The notes under the pieces: generated by a model
The model's input: only the letters and a program-made list of their open reading frames with translations
Databases searched by the model: none
What the model was told of the DNA's origin: nothing
NCBI RefSeq assembly: GCF_001640025.1
Contig: NC_031673.1
Span: forward strand, 1,550,001 to 1,614,000
DNA length: 64,000 nt
Source of the DNA: Sugiyamaella lignohabitans
Lineage: Eukaryota; Ascomycota; Dipodascomycetes; Dipodascales; Trichomonascaceae
Reading direction: 5' to 3'
Shown here: piece after piece, positions 28,838-36,918 of the stretch
How positions within the stretch are numbered: the stretch's first letter is position 1
How the letters are laid out: each line of letters starts with the position of its first letter
Program-made: the position numbers and the translations under genes

Positions 28838-29788
28838 ATGACTCAGGGCAAACCAGACTCAATTCCCAACTCGAGGAAAGTATGGACGACACTTATTACC
28901 AATACTAAGTATCTTTCAGGACTTCTAACTTTAGAATACGCTTTACGAAAGGTTGGAAGCAAGTATCCATTATTGGTGTTATACACAGAAACTTTTGAAC
29001 AAGAGGGCCACGAAGCTCTAGATAACCGAGGCATTCACAAAAAACGGATCGAATACTTACTTCCAAAAGCTCATAAAGATTATCAAAATGATGTGAGGTT
29101 CTACGACTGCTGGAGTAAACTCCAACCTTTCTCTCTTTTTGAGTTTGACAGGGTCGTTCAACTTGACAGTGATATGGTAGTTGTTCAGAATATGGACGAA
29201 CTCATGGATCTACAGCTTAATGATGAGACGGCAGTATTTGCCGCTTCTCATGCCTGTGTGTGTAATCCTTATAACAAGGCCCACTACCCATCCAACTGGC
29301 ACAAGGAAAATTGTGCTTATACGAGTTATAAGCCAATTGCCCTTGAAGATAAAACTCAGGCTCATCATAATCATGTTGTTGGTCCATCTTCAAAAACTGG
29401 CTTGGGTATCTGCAATGGCGGTCTACAAGTGGTTAATCCGTCTCCTAAAAACTATAACAAGATTGTCAATGCACTTGAAAACCCAAGTCTGACTTCAAGT
29501 TATGATTTTGCAGACCAGTCACTATTGTCTGATGTATTTGAAGGCAGATGGCTACCGCTGTCGTACAAGTATAACGCTCTGAAAACGCTTCGTACCATTC
29601 ACAGAGACATTTGGTCTGATGATGAGGTTAAAAATGTACATTATATTATTACACCCAAGCCATGGGATGTGAGATCTCTCCCTGACCGTGATTCACATGA
29701 TGATACTGGTACTTTTCATTTTTGGTTCAAACTCGACGATGCCCGATTAGCAGATGAAAAGTCTGCTGGTATTTACGATGGCTTTTAG
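28838..29788 (+). CDS. Glycosyltransferase family 8 (glycogenin-like)
   Basis: This 316-residue protein has the GT8 fold. WTTLITNTKYLSGLLTLEYA near the N-terminus is the nucleotide-sugar binding start. VVQLDSDMVVVQNMDEL (about 107-122) carries the DxD metal-binding motif. GICNGGLQVVNPS and FADQSLLSDVFEGRW follow, and HYIITPKPWD (about 267-276) provides the His and Lys of the family's C-terminal motif. It has no long C-terminal tail as in glycogenin Glg1/Glg2, no signal peptide and no membrane anchor. The sugar acceptor cannot be assigned; fungal homologues are often annotated as galactinol-synthase-like or glycogenin-like. It converges with MCM10, with 53 bp between stops. Confidence 0.87.
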   Translation: MTQGKPDSIPNSRKVWTTLITNTKYLSGLLTLEYALRKVGSKYPLLVLYTETFEQEGHEALDNRGIHKKRIEYLLPKAHKDYQNDVRFYDCWSKLQPFSLFEFDRVVQLDSDMVVVQNMDELMDLQLNDETAVFAASHACVCNPYNKAHYPSNWHKENCAYTSYKPIALEDKTQAHHNHVVGPSSKTGLGICNGGLQVVNPSPKNYNKIVNALENPSLTSSYDFADQSLLSDVFEGRWLPLSYKYNALKTLRTIHRDIWSDDEVKNVHYIITPKPWDVRSLPDRDSHDDTGTFHFWFKLDDARLADEKSAGIYDGF

Positions 29789-29841
29789 ATTAGCTAAAAT
29801 CTAAATGATGTATGTTAATTATGTTTAATAACTGTAGAATG

Positions 29842-31485
29842 CTATATAATTTCCAAATCATCGCTATCATCGTCGGATTCATGTCGGGATCGTTTTTTGG
29901 GTCTTGAAAGGTCAACATCTGCGGCATTCATTAGAGATATTTCAGAAACTTTGGAACTTTCAGCCACATTAATTCTCTTAGTTGGATCAAATCCAAGTCT
30001 ACGAATTTGCTGTGCCGAAAATATCGTATCTCCTTTCGAAGAGCTCGACTTCGATACGGTAGAGTCATCTTCGATCAAGCGCCCCTTGACATCATATTCA
30101 CGAAGTAAATGGCCATCCGGCCGGTCTGCTAGATATTTTCTTATCTTGCTTTCCATCTCTTTATCTTTAAGTTTTTTTTGCAGCCGTTTGGCTGCTTCTT
30201 CAGAAGTCCCAGTAGGGGCTAGATCGTATTCATCTTGAAAAAATGTTGCTGCGCTGCTCTTCGCACCTGTCATAAATATCCTACCCTCGTTTCCAAACAA
30301 AGGATCTCTACGGGGCGCTAATGGGTCTTCTTGGAGACCCGTTTTGGATGCCACCCCCCCTTTCATAAATTGTAACCTGCGCCCATTCTTTTTTGGCGAA
30401 AACATTCGACCCTGAACAGAATTGAACTCCATTCGTGAACTTGCTGCTCGACGAACACCTAATTCCAAATGAAATTCACAGTATTTGGATTTTGACAAAT
30501 TAATCCATTGGGTACATTTCTTACCATTCTGTGTTATGGAAGGGCACTGACCCAGGTCGCTCGATCTTCCTAGTTCCAAGATAACGTCGAGAGATGATGT
30601 CACACTTAAACCGATAGATTTCTCTGATACACCTCTTGATATAATATAGTGTTCGGGATTTAGCACAGCAATGACAGTACCTTCCCTGATTTTCCAAAAC
30701 ATGTCAAACGCTTCGCTATGCAACGCTAGTGGTATGTCATAATTTAGATCTGTAAGAGTCATCATCATATATTTTTTACCGAGTTTATTGACCTTGACTT
30801 CGCTTCTCTTGGCCACAATACCAATAACAACAAAATTAGGTACAGCTGGAGGTTCGAAGTGGGGTGGATGAATTATTGCATATACATCACCAACACTCAT
30901 AATTTTTTTATCTTCAAACTGGCTATCCAGCTCCTCTTTTGCTATGAATTGGTGAGACAATCTTAATTTCGAGTATGTTTCTGTCACAGAATTGCCGCCT
31001 GCCTTGCCATCATTTTGGCCAATATTGGATTTCAACGAGAATTTCGTAACCCGTTTTCTTTCAAGGTCAAGTTTAATAGCTTCTTTTTCCCTCAAAGCTG
31101 CCGAGGAATTGAGCAATTGGTCTGCAAAGCTTGATCGTTCCGCCCTATCGGTCCCCGTAATATTGTAATTGGTTCTCTTAGGACTTCTTCGTAAAGACAC
31201 ATCTTTTGCTTGGAGACCCTTATCAATTTTTAGGCGAATCCTAGCTGGAGATACAGGAACACGCTGCCGATTCTTAGGCGGAGTTGTTGGTATCTCGATA
31301 TTTTGCTGCGATGTTGATGGTACGCTTTTCTTCTGCTTAAGTCGGTCTTTCAATTCTCTTTCTTTGGCCTTCAGTTGGGCCAACTGCCTCTCAATATCTC
31401 CTACAATAGTTAGTGAACTTGTTCTAATCAGTTGTCGTAACTCGTTGACAGGGAGATCATTATATTTACCTTCATCATCGCTCAT
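29842..31485 (-). CDS. MCM10: DNA replication protein Mcm10
   Basis: Mcm10 activates the CMG helicase at origins and binds single-stranded DNA and DNA polymerase alpha. In this 547-residue protein, an N-terminal coiled coil (about 30-52) precedes the OB fold (about 195-305, VGDVYAIIHPPHFEP and YMMMTLTDLNYD). The Mcm10 zinc finger follows with C314, C324, C336 and H339 (LGQCPSITQNGKKC ... YCEFH). A basic motif KKRSRHES followed by an acidic end closes the protein, consistent with nuclear import. The length is close to S. cerevisiae Mcm10 (571). A GACGCGCGTC element lies 104-113 bp upstream. Confidence 0.94.
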   Translation of the reverse strand: MSDDEGKYNDLPVNELRQLIRTSSLTIVGDIERQLAQLKAKERELKDRLKQKKSVPSTSQQNIEIPTTPPKNRQRVPVSPARIRLKIDKGLQAKDVSLRRSPKRTNYNITGTDRAERSSFADQLLNSSAALREKEAIKLDLERKRVTKFSLKSNIGQNDGKAGGNSVTETYSKLRLSHQFIAKEELDSQFEDKKIMSVGDVYAIIHPPHFEPPAVPNFVVIGIVAKRSEVKVNKLGKKYMMMTLTDLNYDIPLALHSEAFDMFWKIREGTVIAVLNPEHYIISRGVSEKSIGLSVTSSLDVILELGRSSDLGQCPSITQNGKKCTQWINLSKSKYCEFHLELGVRRAASSRMEFNSVQGRMFSPKKNGRRLQFMKGGVASKTGLQEDPLAPRRDPLFGNEGRIFMTGAKSSAATFFQDEYDLAPTGTSEEAAKRLQKKLKDKEMESKIRKYLADRPDGHLLREYDVKGRLIEDDSTVSKSSSSKGDTIFSAQQIRRLGFDPTKRINVAESSKVSEISLMNAADVDLSRPKKRSRHESDDDSDDLEII

Positions 31486-31588
31486 GGTTTTCTAATCGTA
31501 TAAGTTGATCAGCTTCATTAGATCCCATTAAATAAACTTGTGGAATTGTTTAAATGTAAACATTGATCTAAGATCTGATGTCGCGATT

Positions 31589-31598
31589 GACGCGCGTC
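31589..31598. promoter_or_regulatory. MCB-like element upstream of MCM10
   Basis: GACGCGCGTC is a palindrome containing the ACGCG core on both strands, the MBF (Mlu1 cell cycle box) core found before G1/S genes in yeasts. The rest of the 533 bp between MCM10 and SFH5 shows nothing else I can name. Confidence 0.55.
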
Positions 31599-32018
31599 TA
31601 TTCAATTTACCTCAAATAGGAGGATATGCGGCTGGGACTCTCGCTTTCAAGTGCAATGAAACAAATGATAATATTTAGTAAATTATAATAGGATGGGAAT
31701 CTGGTAACATTTCTTGGAAAACTCTGTAAATAGGTGCTTTTCTAGAGAGAGTCCAGTGAAAATGTGGGACCCTGATCGGCATATTTCCGACACGGTTACA
31801 GGGAAATGTCCATATTAGGAAAATCTGATAACTGGATCAGATTAATCTGATAAGATTAGAGATATTTACGCCATTAAAGCAGGCCGTATTCTAGAAACAA
31901 TAAATTGATTAAAATTAGATAGGACTGAACATAAAAGATAAAATAGAAATAAAAGATAAATTGGCTGAATTAGACGTGTTAAGCACCAGAAGTGGCAACA
32001 GAGTGGTTCGCGGTTTGT

Positions 32019-33014
32019 TCAGGGGGCAGCTGTGCTGGCGCTGGGGCCATCAGATGGTACAGCGGACACCCCAGTAGGTGCTTTAGAGTTATCAGCTACT
32101 GCAGTTCCAGCATCAGGAGCAGGGTTAGCAGAAGTGGTGGTAGTAGGCTCAGTGGACTCAGTAGTAGAAGCAGTAAGGGATTTGACTAGACTCTGGTCTC
32201 TTGGTTTGAATTGTTTGACCCTGATAGTATTCAACGAATCACCACCAACTCCACCGTATGTTTTGGGAACCCAGTCACCAAGGTCTTCAGCAAGATCCTT
32301 GCCAGATGCCAGGACATGAAACTTGGAAGTCGTTTCTTTTGATAAAAATGGCTTCACAAATGCAAACACCCACGACATGATAGTCGGAACATTGACAAAA
32401 TACTTAGCTTGTAGTGACTCAGGATAATGATCCTGCAGCAATTCGATAGTAGCTTTAGTAGCAGCTTTAGTACTACTATCTAGTCTGAAAAAGCTGACAT
32501 CGAAGTAATCATGAACTTGAGTCATTGAGCTTTCACCAGCTTTACTGAAATTTAGGAGCGACACACCTTGTTCCATAAGACCAACTCTCCATCTTAAAAA
32601 CGCATCTAAATTTCTAAATACAGCTTCTCTATTCTCCACAGCACCGTATAAGTTCCAGGTTGTAACTAAATTATCAGTTGAATTCTTCGGAACAGCCGAT
32701 GTAACAATGCCCAGTTTTTCCAACTCAGGGCTGTGTTTTTCTAAAAACGCAGCAGATAACGGATTAAATTTCTTACGCCATTTTAACGATTTGACAAGTT
32801 GATTTGTAGACTCGGTAATTTCATAATTGTTGGCCTGCAAAAACTTTCGCAGCAACGTCTCGAGAATGATGACATTGTCGCCATCCGTAGCTTGATTTAG
32901 TTGTGCCAGGTCATATCCATAGAGCTCAGAATAGCCAGCACTGCTGAGAATTTCTGGCAGCGCGCTACGAAACTTTTCATAAGCCAATTGCTTCTCGACC
33001 TCGTTTTTTGACAT
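32019..33014 (-). CDS. SFH5: Phosphatidylinositol transfer protein Sfh5 (CRAL-TRIO)
   Basis: This 331-residue Sec14-like protein matches the Sfh5 branch. The start is the ATG at 33014-33012 (MSKNEVEKQLAYEKF); the frame is open further upstream but without an ATG. CRAL-TRIO N-terminal helices cover about 45-85 (LLRKFLQANNYE, LVKSLKWRKKFNP). The lipid-binding domain follows, with QGVSLLNF, MTQVHDYFDVSFFRLD, LLQDHYPESLQAKYFVNVP and VFAFVKPFLSKETTSKFHVL. LPKTYGG appears as VPKTYGGVGG. A 65-residue Ala/Thr/Pro/Ser-rich tail is added at the C-terminus. S. cerevisiae Sfh5 binds heme as well as phosphatidylinositol and associates with peripheral ER membranes. Confidence 0.92.
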   Translation of the reverse strand: MSKNEVEKQLAYEKFRSALPEILSSAGYSELYGYDLAQLNQATDGDNVIILETLLRKFLQANNYEITESTNQLVKSLKWRKKFNPLSAAFLEKHSPELEKLGIVTSAVPKNSTDNLVTTWNLYGAVENREAVFRNLDAFLRWRVGLMEQGVSLLNFSKAGESSMTQVHDYFDVSFFRLDSSTKAATKATIELLQDHYPESLQAKYFVNVPTIMSWVFAFVKPFLSKETTSKFHVLASGKDLAEDLGDWVPKTYGGVGGDSLNTIRVKQFKPRDQSLVKSLTASTTESTEPTTTTSANPAPDAGTAVADNSKAPTGVSAVPSDGPSASTAAP

Positions 33015-33122
33015 ACTTTTATACCGTGGATCTTGTATTACCAGGATTGTAACCAGGTGTATCGTCAACTTATATACGTGATATATACGTGATAGACTGC
33101 CTAACCCTGACCCTGCATCTTT

Positions 33123-33284
33123 ATGGCTCCTGAATCACCCGACCTGAAGGAAGGACCCCAAGAGAAACTAATGCGTTTAAGAGGTGATGAAGACCATAAA
33201 CTATACTTTCGCCTAAGCAATGTGGTCATGAAAGCAAAACCACCCTTGTCAGTGATTCATTCGGAAAAAACAGCTCATAATTAG
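33123..33284 (+). CDS. Possible small protein, 53 residues
   Basis: A short frame starts MAPESPDLKEGPQEKLMRLR and ends with HSEKTAHN. It lies in the divergent interval between SFH5 and the SDR gene, 109 bp from the SFH5 start. Composition is charged, soluble and protein-like. I recognise no family. It might also be the first exon of a longer gene, although no GTAAGT donor is obvious before the stop. It could be chance. The rest of this interval (33285-33697) shows nothing. Confidence 0.25.
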   Translation: MAPESPDLKEGPQEKLMRLRGDEDHKLYFRLSNVVMKAKPPLSVIHSEKTAHN

Positions 33285-33697
33285 TCTTACAACCTTTAAG
33301 TACCTATAGACATAATCATTCAACCTTTAAGATTTATAAAATCTTCGAATAATGGGCTAATGGATCACCCTCTAAAAGGCATTTCGTGGCTCAGACCCTG
33401 TCGATCTTGAGTGAGTAGTTGTTTACCAGACCCTGCGTTGAGGATTCAAATCGTCGAATGAGACGCAAAATCAGGAAATCAAAGTCCCACTTTTTGGAAA
33501 CCTCAAGGGCGCAGATGTGATTGCATTAACTCCGCTCTACCCCGAATATGCATGCAAGACCAGAACATATCCGTGTGGGGGTTCAGACCTCCACGTCAGG
33601 CAGGCCCTTCAATTCGTATTATAATCGAATATAAATATTTCACCCTCGGCACATGGTGCTTCTACTTATTGATTAACATTAATATTCTCAGTGTACA

Positions 33698-34600
33698 ATG
33701 GTTCGTATCGTTTTTACTGGTGGTTCAGGAAAGGCTGGCAGACACGTTGTCCCCTATTTGTTGGCTCAGGGTCACAAGGTTTTGAACCTCGACTTAGTTC
33801 CTTTTCCCGATCCTTCTGCCAAGGTCTTTACTTTGCGAACCGATCTGACAAAGTCAGGCGAGGTTTTCAACGCTCTCACCAATCATTTTAACTACGAGGG
33901 ATTCTCAATTGAGGGACCTCCTCCTGGTCCTCCTGATGTTGTCATTCACTTTGCAGCCATTCCTGCTGATAATGTCGTTCCCGACAACAGATGTTACGAA
34001 ATCAACACTATCTCTACTTACAATGTTATTGAGGCAGCTTGTAAACTAGGCGTCAAGAAGATTATTATCGCCTCGTCCGAGACTACTTACGGTGTTTGTT
34101 TCTCCCAAGGAGACACTGATTACCATAGCTTCCCACTTGAGGAAGACTATGACACTGATCCTATGGACTCTTATGCTCTTTCCAAGGTTTGCAACGAAAA
34201 GACTGCTCGTGGTTTTGCTCGCAGATTTGGTAATGACATTTATGCTCTAAGAATCGGCAATGTTCAAGAGCCCCATGATTATGTCAATTTCAAGAGGCAT
34301 GTTGAGCACCCTGAAACTAGGAAGCGTAATGCATGGTCGTATATCGACGCCAGAGACCTTGGGCAAATCTGTCACCTGGCAATTCAAAAGAGCGGTCTTG
34401 GATTCCAAGTTTTCAACGCTACTAATGATACTATTACAACCAATATCCCTACAGCTCAATTCCTGAAGCAGGCTTGTCCCAATGTCCCAATCACTCGCGA
34501 GTTAGGCGAGTGGGAAGCCCCTCTCAGCAACAGAAAGATCAGAGAGGTTCTTGGTTTTAAGGAGGAGCACAACTGGAGAAAATATGCTAACTTAGACTGA
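33698..34600 (+). CDS. NAD-dependent epimerase/dehydratase (extended SDR)
   Basis: This 300-residue Rossmann protein starts MVRIVFTGGSGKAGRHVVPY, with the TGxxGxxG dinucleotide-binding loop at residues 7-14. DVVIHFAAIPADN and KIIIASSETTYGV are the following SDR strands with the catalytic Ser/Thr. DSYALSKVCNEK, around residue 160, carries the YxxxK catalytic pair. SYIDARDLGQIC is the usual extended-SDR C-terminal motif. It resembles the UDP-glucose epimerase/uronate dehydrogenase-like group widespread in fungi and bacteria. The substrate cannot be stated. No signal peptide is present. Codon use is strongly biased, suggesting good expression. Confidence 0.87.
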   Translation: MVRIVFTGGSGKAGRHVVPYLLAQGHKVLNLDLVPFPDPSAKVFTLRTDLTKSGEVFNALTNHFNYEGFSIEGPPPGPPDVVIHFAAIPADNVVPDNRCYEINTISTYNVIEAACKLGVKKIIIASSETTYGVCFSQGDTDYHSFPLEEDYDTDPMDSYALSKVCNEKTARGFARRFGNDIYALRIGNVQEPHDYVNFKRHVEHPETRKRNAWSYIDARDLGQICHLAIQKSGLGFQVFNATNDTITTNIPTAQFLKQACPNVPITRELGEWEAPLSNRKIREVLGFKEEHNWRKYANLD

Positions 34601-34810
34601 AGGAATCTATATATATATATGAATGATACAATGATCTAGTTTTTATTTGTACCGTCAACTTTATATTGCAGGGCACTCAGAGTGCTTCTGTGTTGCTGCA
34701 GCAACCAGATTTTGAAAGGCATCATGCACGAAAGATGCATGTAAACAAGATGTGTAGAGAACAATCAAATAGCTTTAGTCTTGACTTTGCCTTTTCTTCA
34801 CATATCGAAA

Positions 34811-35578
34811 ATGGCTCCTTTTAATAATACAGCCTATCCTCGATTCCAACCAAATGATCCCTCCTCACCGTCCAGACGACGGTCTCCAATCAGAGAGACT
34901 ATAGAGCGTGGTTTGCCAACAACTTTCACTCCCGCATTCTCAATCGGTACATCTCAAAGGAAAGAGCGACCACTCTTCAACCAGGGTTCTCCTATTCGAA
35001 ATAGACGCGATATTCAAGTACTCGGCGAAGATTTTACACCATCTGGCTCTAAATCTGGCTTATTCTCAGCTAATGCAGATAAACAAGGTGCCGTTGATAT
35101 TACAGATCAGTTGGGTCAGAATACACCTAGTTCCAGGCGTACCGCTGCGCGTCCTCCAGGCTCCGCTCGTGTGAGTCGTATTACCAATAATAATGCTACG
35201 GCAAGCAGTCTTGGATTGCAATCTTCCATAACCCGAAGAAGAATCCCCCAGTCTTACAGCAACAATAATAGCTATACCGCTAAATCTGGCTTGTCCGAGC
35301 AGTCCCCATCGAGAATTAACAGTCATGATCTTACCACGTCCTTGACATCGTCAGCTACAAAGAAAAGGAAAGCAGTAACATTTGCCGACAGCCCTATTGG
35401 TCTTTCAACGGATATCACAGACTTGGCTAACGTCGTTTCTGACTTGCAGCAATTAGTGAAGGAGCTGCAGAATGAACATGCGCTTAAAATCCGTCAACTC
35501 CAAGCAGATAACCACCAATTACGAGTTAGAATCGAAGCTCTTGAAGGACAAAATGTCAGTTTCAAACACAAGAACTAA
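34811..35578 (+). CDS. Disordered protein with C-terminal coiled coil, unknown
   Basis: This 255-residue protein starts at the first ATG in frame (34811); the frame extends upstream without an ATG. Residues 1-185 are Ser/Arg/Thr/Asn-rich with many SP and TP sites (SPSRRRSPIR, PSGSKSG, NTPSSRRT), possible proline-directed kinase sites. KKRKAVTFADSP (about 190-201) contains a basic nuclear-type signal. Residues 208-250 form a coiled coil (ITDLANVVSDLQQLVKELQN, then LQADNHQLRVRIEALEGQN). The layout is like spindle-pole or kinetochore accessory proteins, but I cannot assign a family. Confidence 0.7.
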   Translation: MAPFNNTAYPRFQPNDPSSPSRRRSPIRETIERGLPTTFTPAFSIGTSQRKERPLFNQGSPIRNRRDIQVLGEDFTPSGSKSGLFSANADKQGAVDITDQLGQNTPSSRRTAARPPGSARVSRITNNNATASSLGLQSSITRRRIPQSYSNNNSYTAKSGLSEQSPSRINSHDLTTSLTSSATKKRKAVTFADSPIGLSTDITDLANVVSDLQQLVKELQNEHALKIRQLQADNHQLRVRIEALEGQNVSFKHKN

Positions 35579-36054
35579 ATGACCAATGCCAAGTATTCTC
35601 TTCATTACTGCTTTATTTATCATTCCTATTTATTTATTTGTAACTTTGGCCCTTACCCATATTTCAGTATTCGTCTGCGTATTAAGTAATAAATCTCTGT
35701 CCAACTCTTTGTAGATATTCTTCTATCGAATTAATACTTGAAATCCCGTCCGTGATCGTCATATTTGCCCAGACTGGGACTCACAATATATCTCCTCAGT
35801 TAGTTTCAATTAATCAATCTCCACAAGGGACTGAACCGGTTTGACTATCGGTTTGACTATTGGAAATAACCCCGCGGTACCTATATCTCGCATATAAGGG
35901 TCTAAGATAAACCAAAGAAGTTTTAAAATTATCTAAATTACCGATAGTTGGCAGCTTGTGACACTGAGTGGAAAAAAGGAGCTTCTGCACCAGGATTGAT
36001 TCAGAGATCTAAAAATATAGTGGTCAGTCAGTCTATTATCATCTAGTGCGAAAT
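35579..36054. other. Intergenic upstream of HAP2
   Basis: No gene seen. A short tandem CCGGTTTGACTAT(CGGTTTGACTAT) repeat lies near 35838-35861. Confidence 0.45.
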
Positions 36055-36612
36055 ATGGACGCTGAACCTGCTGAACAACCATTCTATGTGAATGCCAAAC
36101 AGTACCACCGCATTCTTAAGCGGAGAATTGCTAGGGCAAAATTAGATGAGAGTCTGAAAGTCGCTCGAGGAAGACGCCCGTATCTTCATGAAAGCCGTCA
36201 TAAACATGCCATGAGACGCCCGAGAGGTCAGGGTGGCAGATTTTTAACCGCAGCTGAGATTGCTGAACGAGAACGCAAGGAAAGAGAAGAAGCTGAGAAC
36301 GGCGGGTCTGGTGGTGATCCAAGTAGTGCCAGCAATAGCAGTGACAGTGTTAATGAGCCAGAAGCAGTATCTGTTAATGGCTCTGAGGCCACTGCTGCTA
36401 CCAGTGAAGCTGATAATGTTACAACCGACGCCGCTAGTAATGGAACTTACCAAAATAATGAGACCGTTGTTGACGAGACCAGTAACGTTGATGGTTCTCA
36501 AGCTAATGACAATAATGACAAATTAAATAAAGGCGAATATCAGGAAAATGGAGACTCAGCTGAACCCGACAGGTCTGGGGAACCAGCAGAACCGCTAGAG
36601 TTCCTGGCTTAA
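36055..36612 (+). CDS. HAP2: CCAAT-binding factor subunit HAP2 (NF-YA)
   Basis: Hap2 is the sequence-specific subunit of the nuclear CCAAT-binding Hap2/3/5 complex, which controls respiratory and other genes. In this 185-residue protein the conserved core sits almost at the N-terminus. The subunit association helix is [20 protein letters not shown] (about 10-29), and the DNA-binding part is [20 protein letters not shown] followed by GRF (about 42-64). The remainder is Ser/Asn/Glu/Thr-rich and disordered. The start is the ATG at 36055; an in-frame GTG nine bases earlier is not needed. It is shorter than S. cerevisiae Hap2 (265) because the N-terminal region before the core is nearly absent. 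An unseen upstream exon is possible but not supported by splice signals. Confidence 0.93.
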   Translation: MDAEPAEQPFYVNAKQYHRILKRRIARAKLDESLKVARGRRPYLHESRHKHAMRRPRGQGGRFLTAAEIAERERKEREEAENGGSGGDPSSASNSSDSVNEPEAVSVNGSEATAATSEADNVTTDAASNGTYQNNETVVDETSNVDGSQANDNNDKLNKGEYQENGDSAEPDRSGEPAEPLEFLA

Positions 36613-36762
36613 ATATTTCATGTTAGAATATGTGGGGAGCCTAAGCCTAATCTTGTGGTACAACTTGTTGTTTTTATTTATAGATACGACGGAGGTGACC
36701 CAGCCGTTGATATCTCTGTAGAATTAGTTATGTGTAATGAATGGAAATCTAGTATAAGGGAT

Positions 36763-36812
36763 TGCCTCCGGCGGCTGGGCTTCGCCCAGACCCGTAGTGC
36801 TCACCGCGCAAG
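36763..36812 (-). repeat. GC-element copy 18, diverged
   Basis: It keeps the TGCCTCCGGCGGC end but the central hairpin is shortened to TGGGCTTCGCCCA. It is the only copy between 17 and 57 kb and lies in the HAP2/COG1 convergent interval. Confidence 0.85.
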
Positions 36813-36918
36813 CAACAGAAAATGTCAACATTGCTAATAACATAGGCGTGTGTCTCGAAGAACGCGAGAATTAGATGATGAAGCTTTTGTGCAGTGCTAA
36901 ACATTAAAAATCGTTAAC

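Noticed and set aside
33552..33891. Frames of 66-77 codons at the SDR gene's 5' end
   Set aside because: They overlap the SDR start in other frames and have no protein character.
36055..36612. HAP2 as a truncated pseudogene because of its short N-terminus
   Set aside because: Both conserved core parts are complete and the frame is intact; N-terminal length varies widely in this family.
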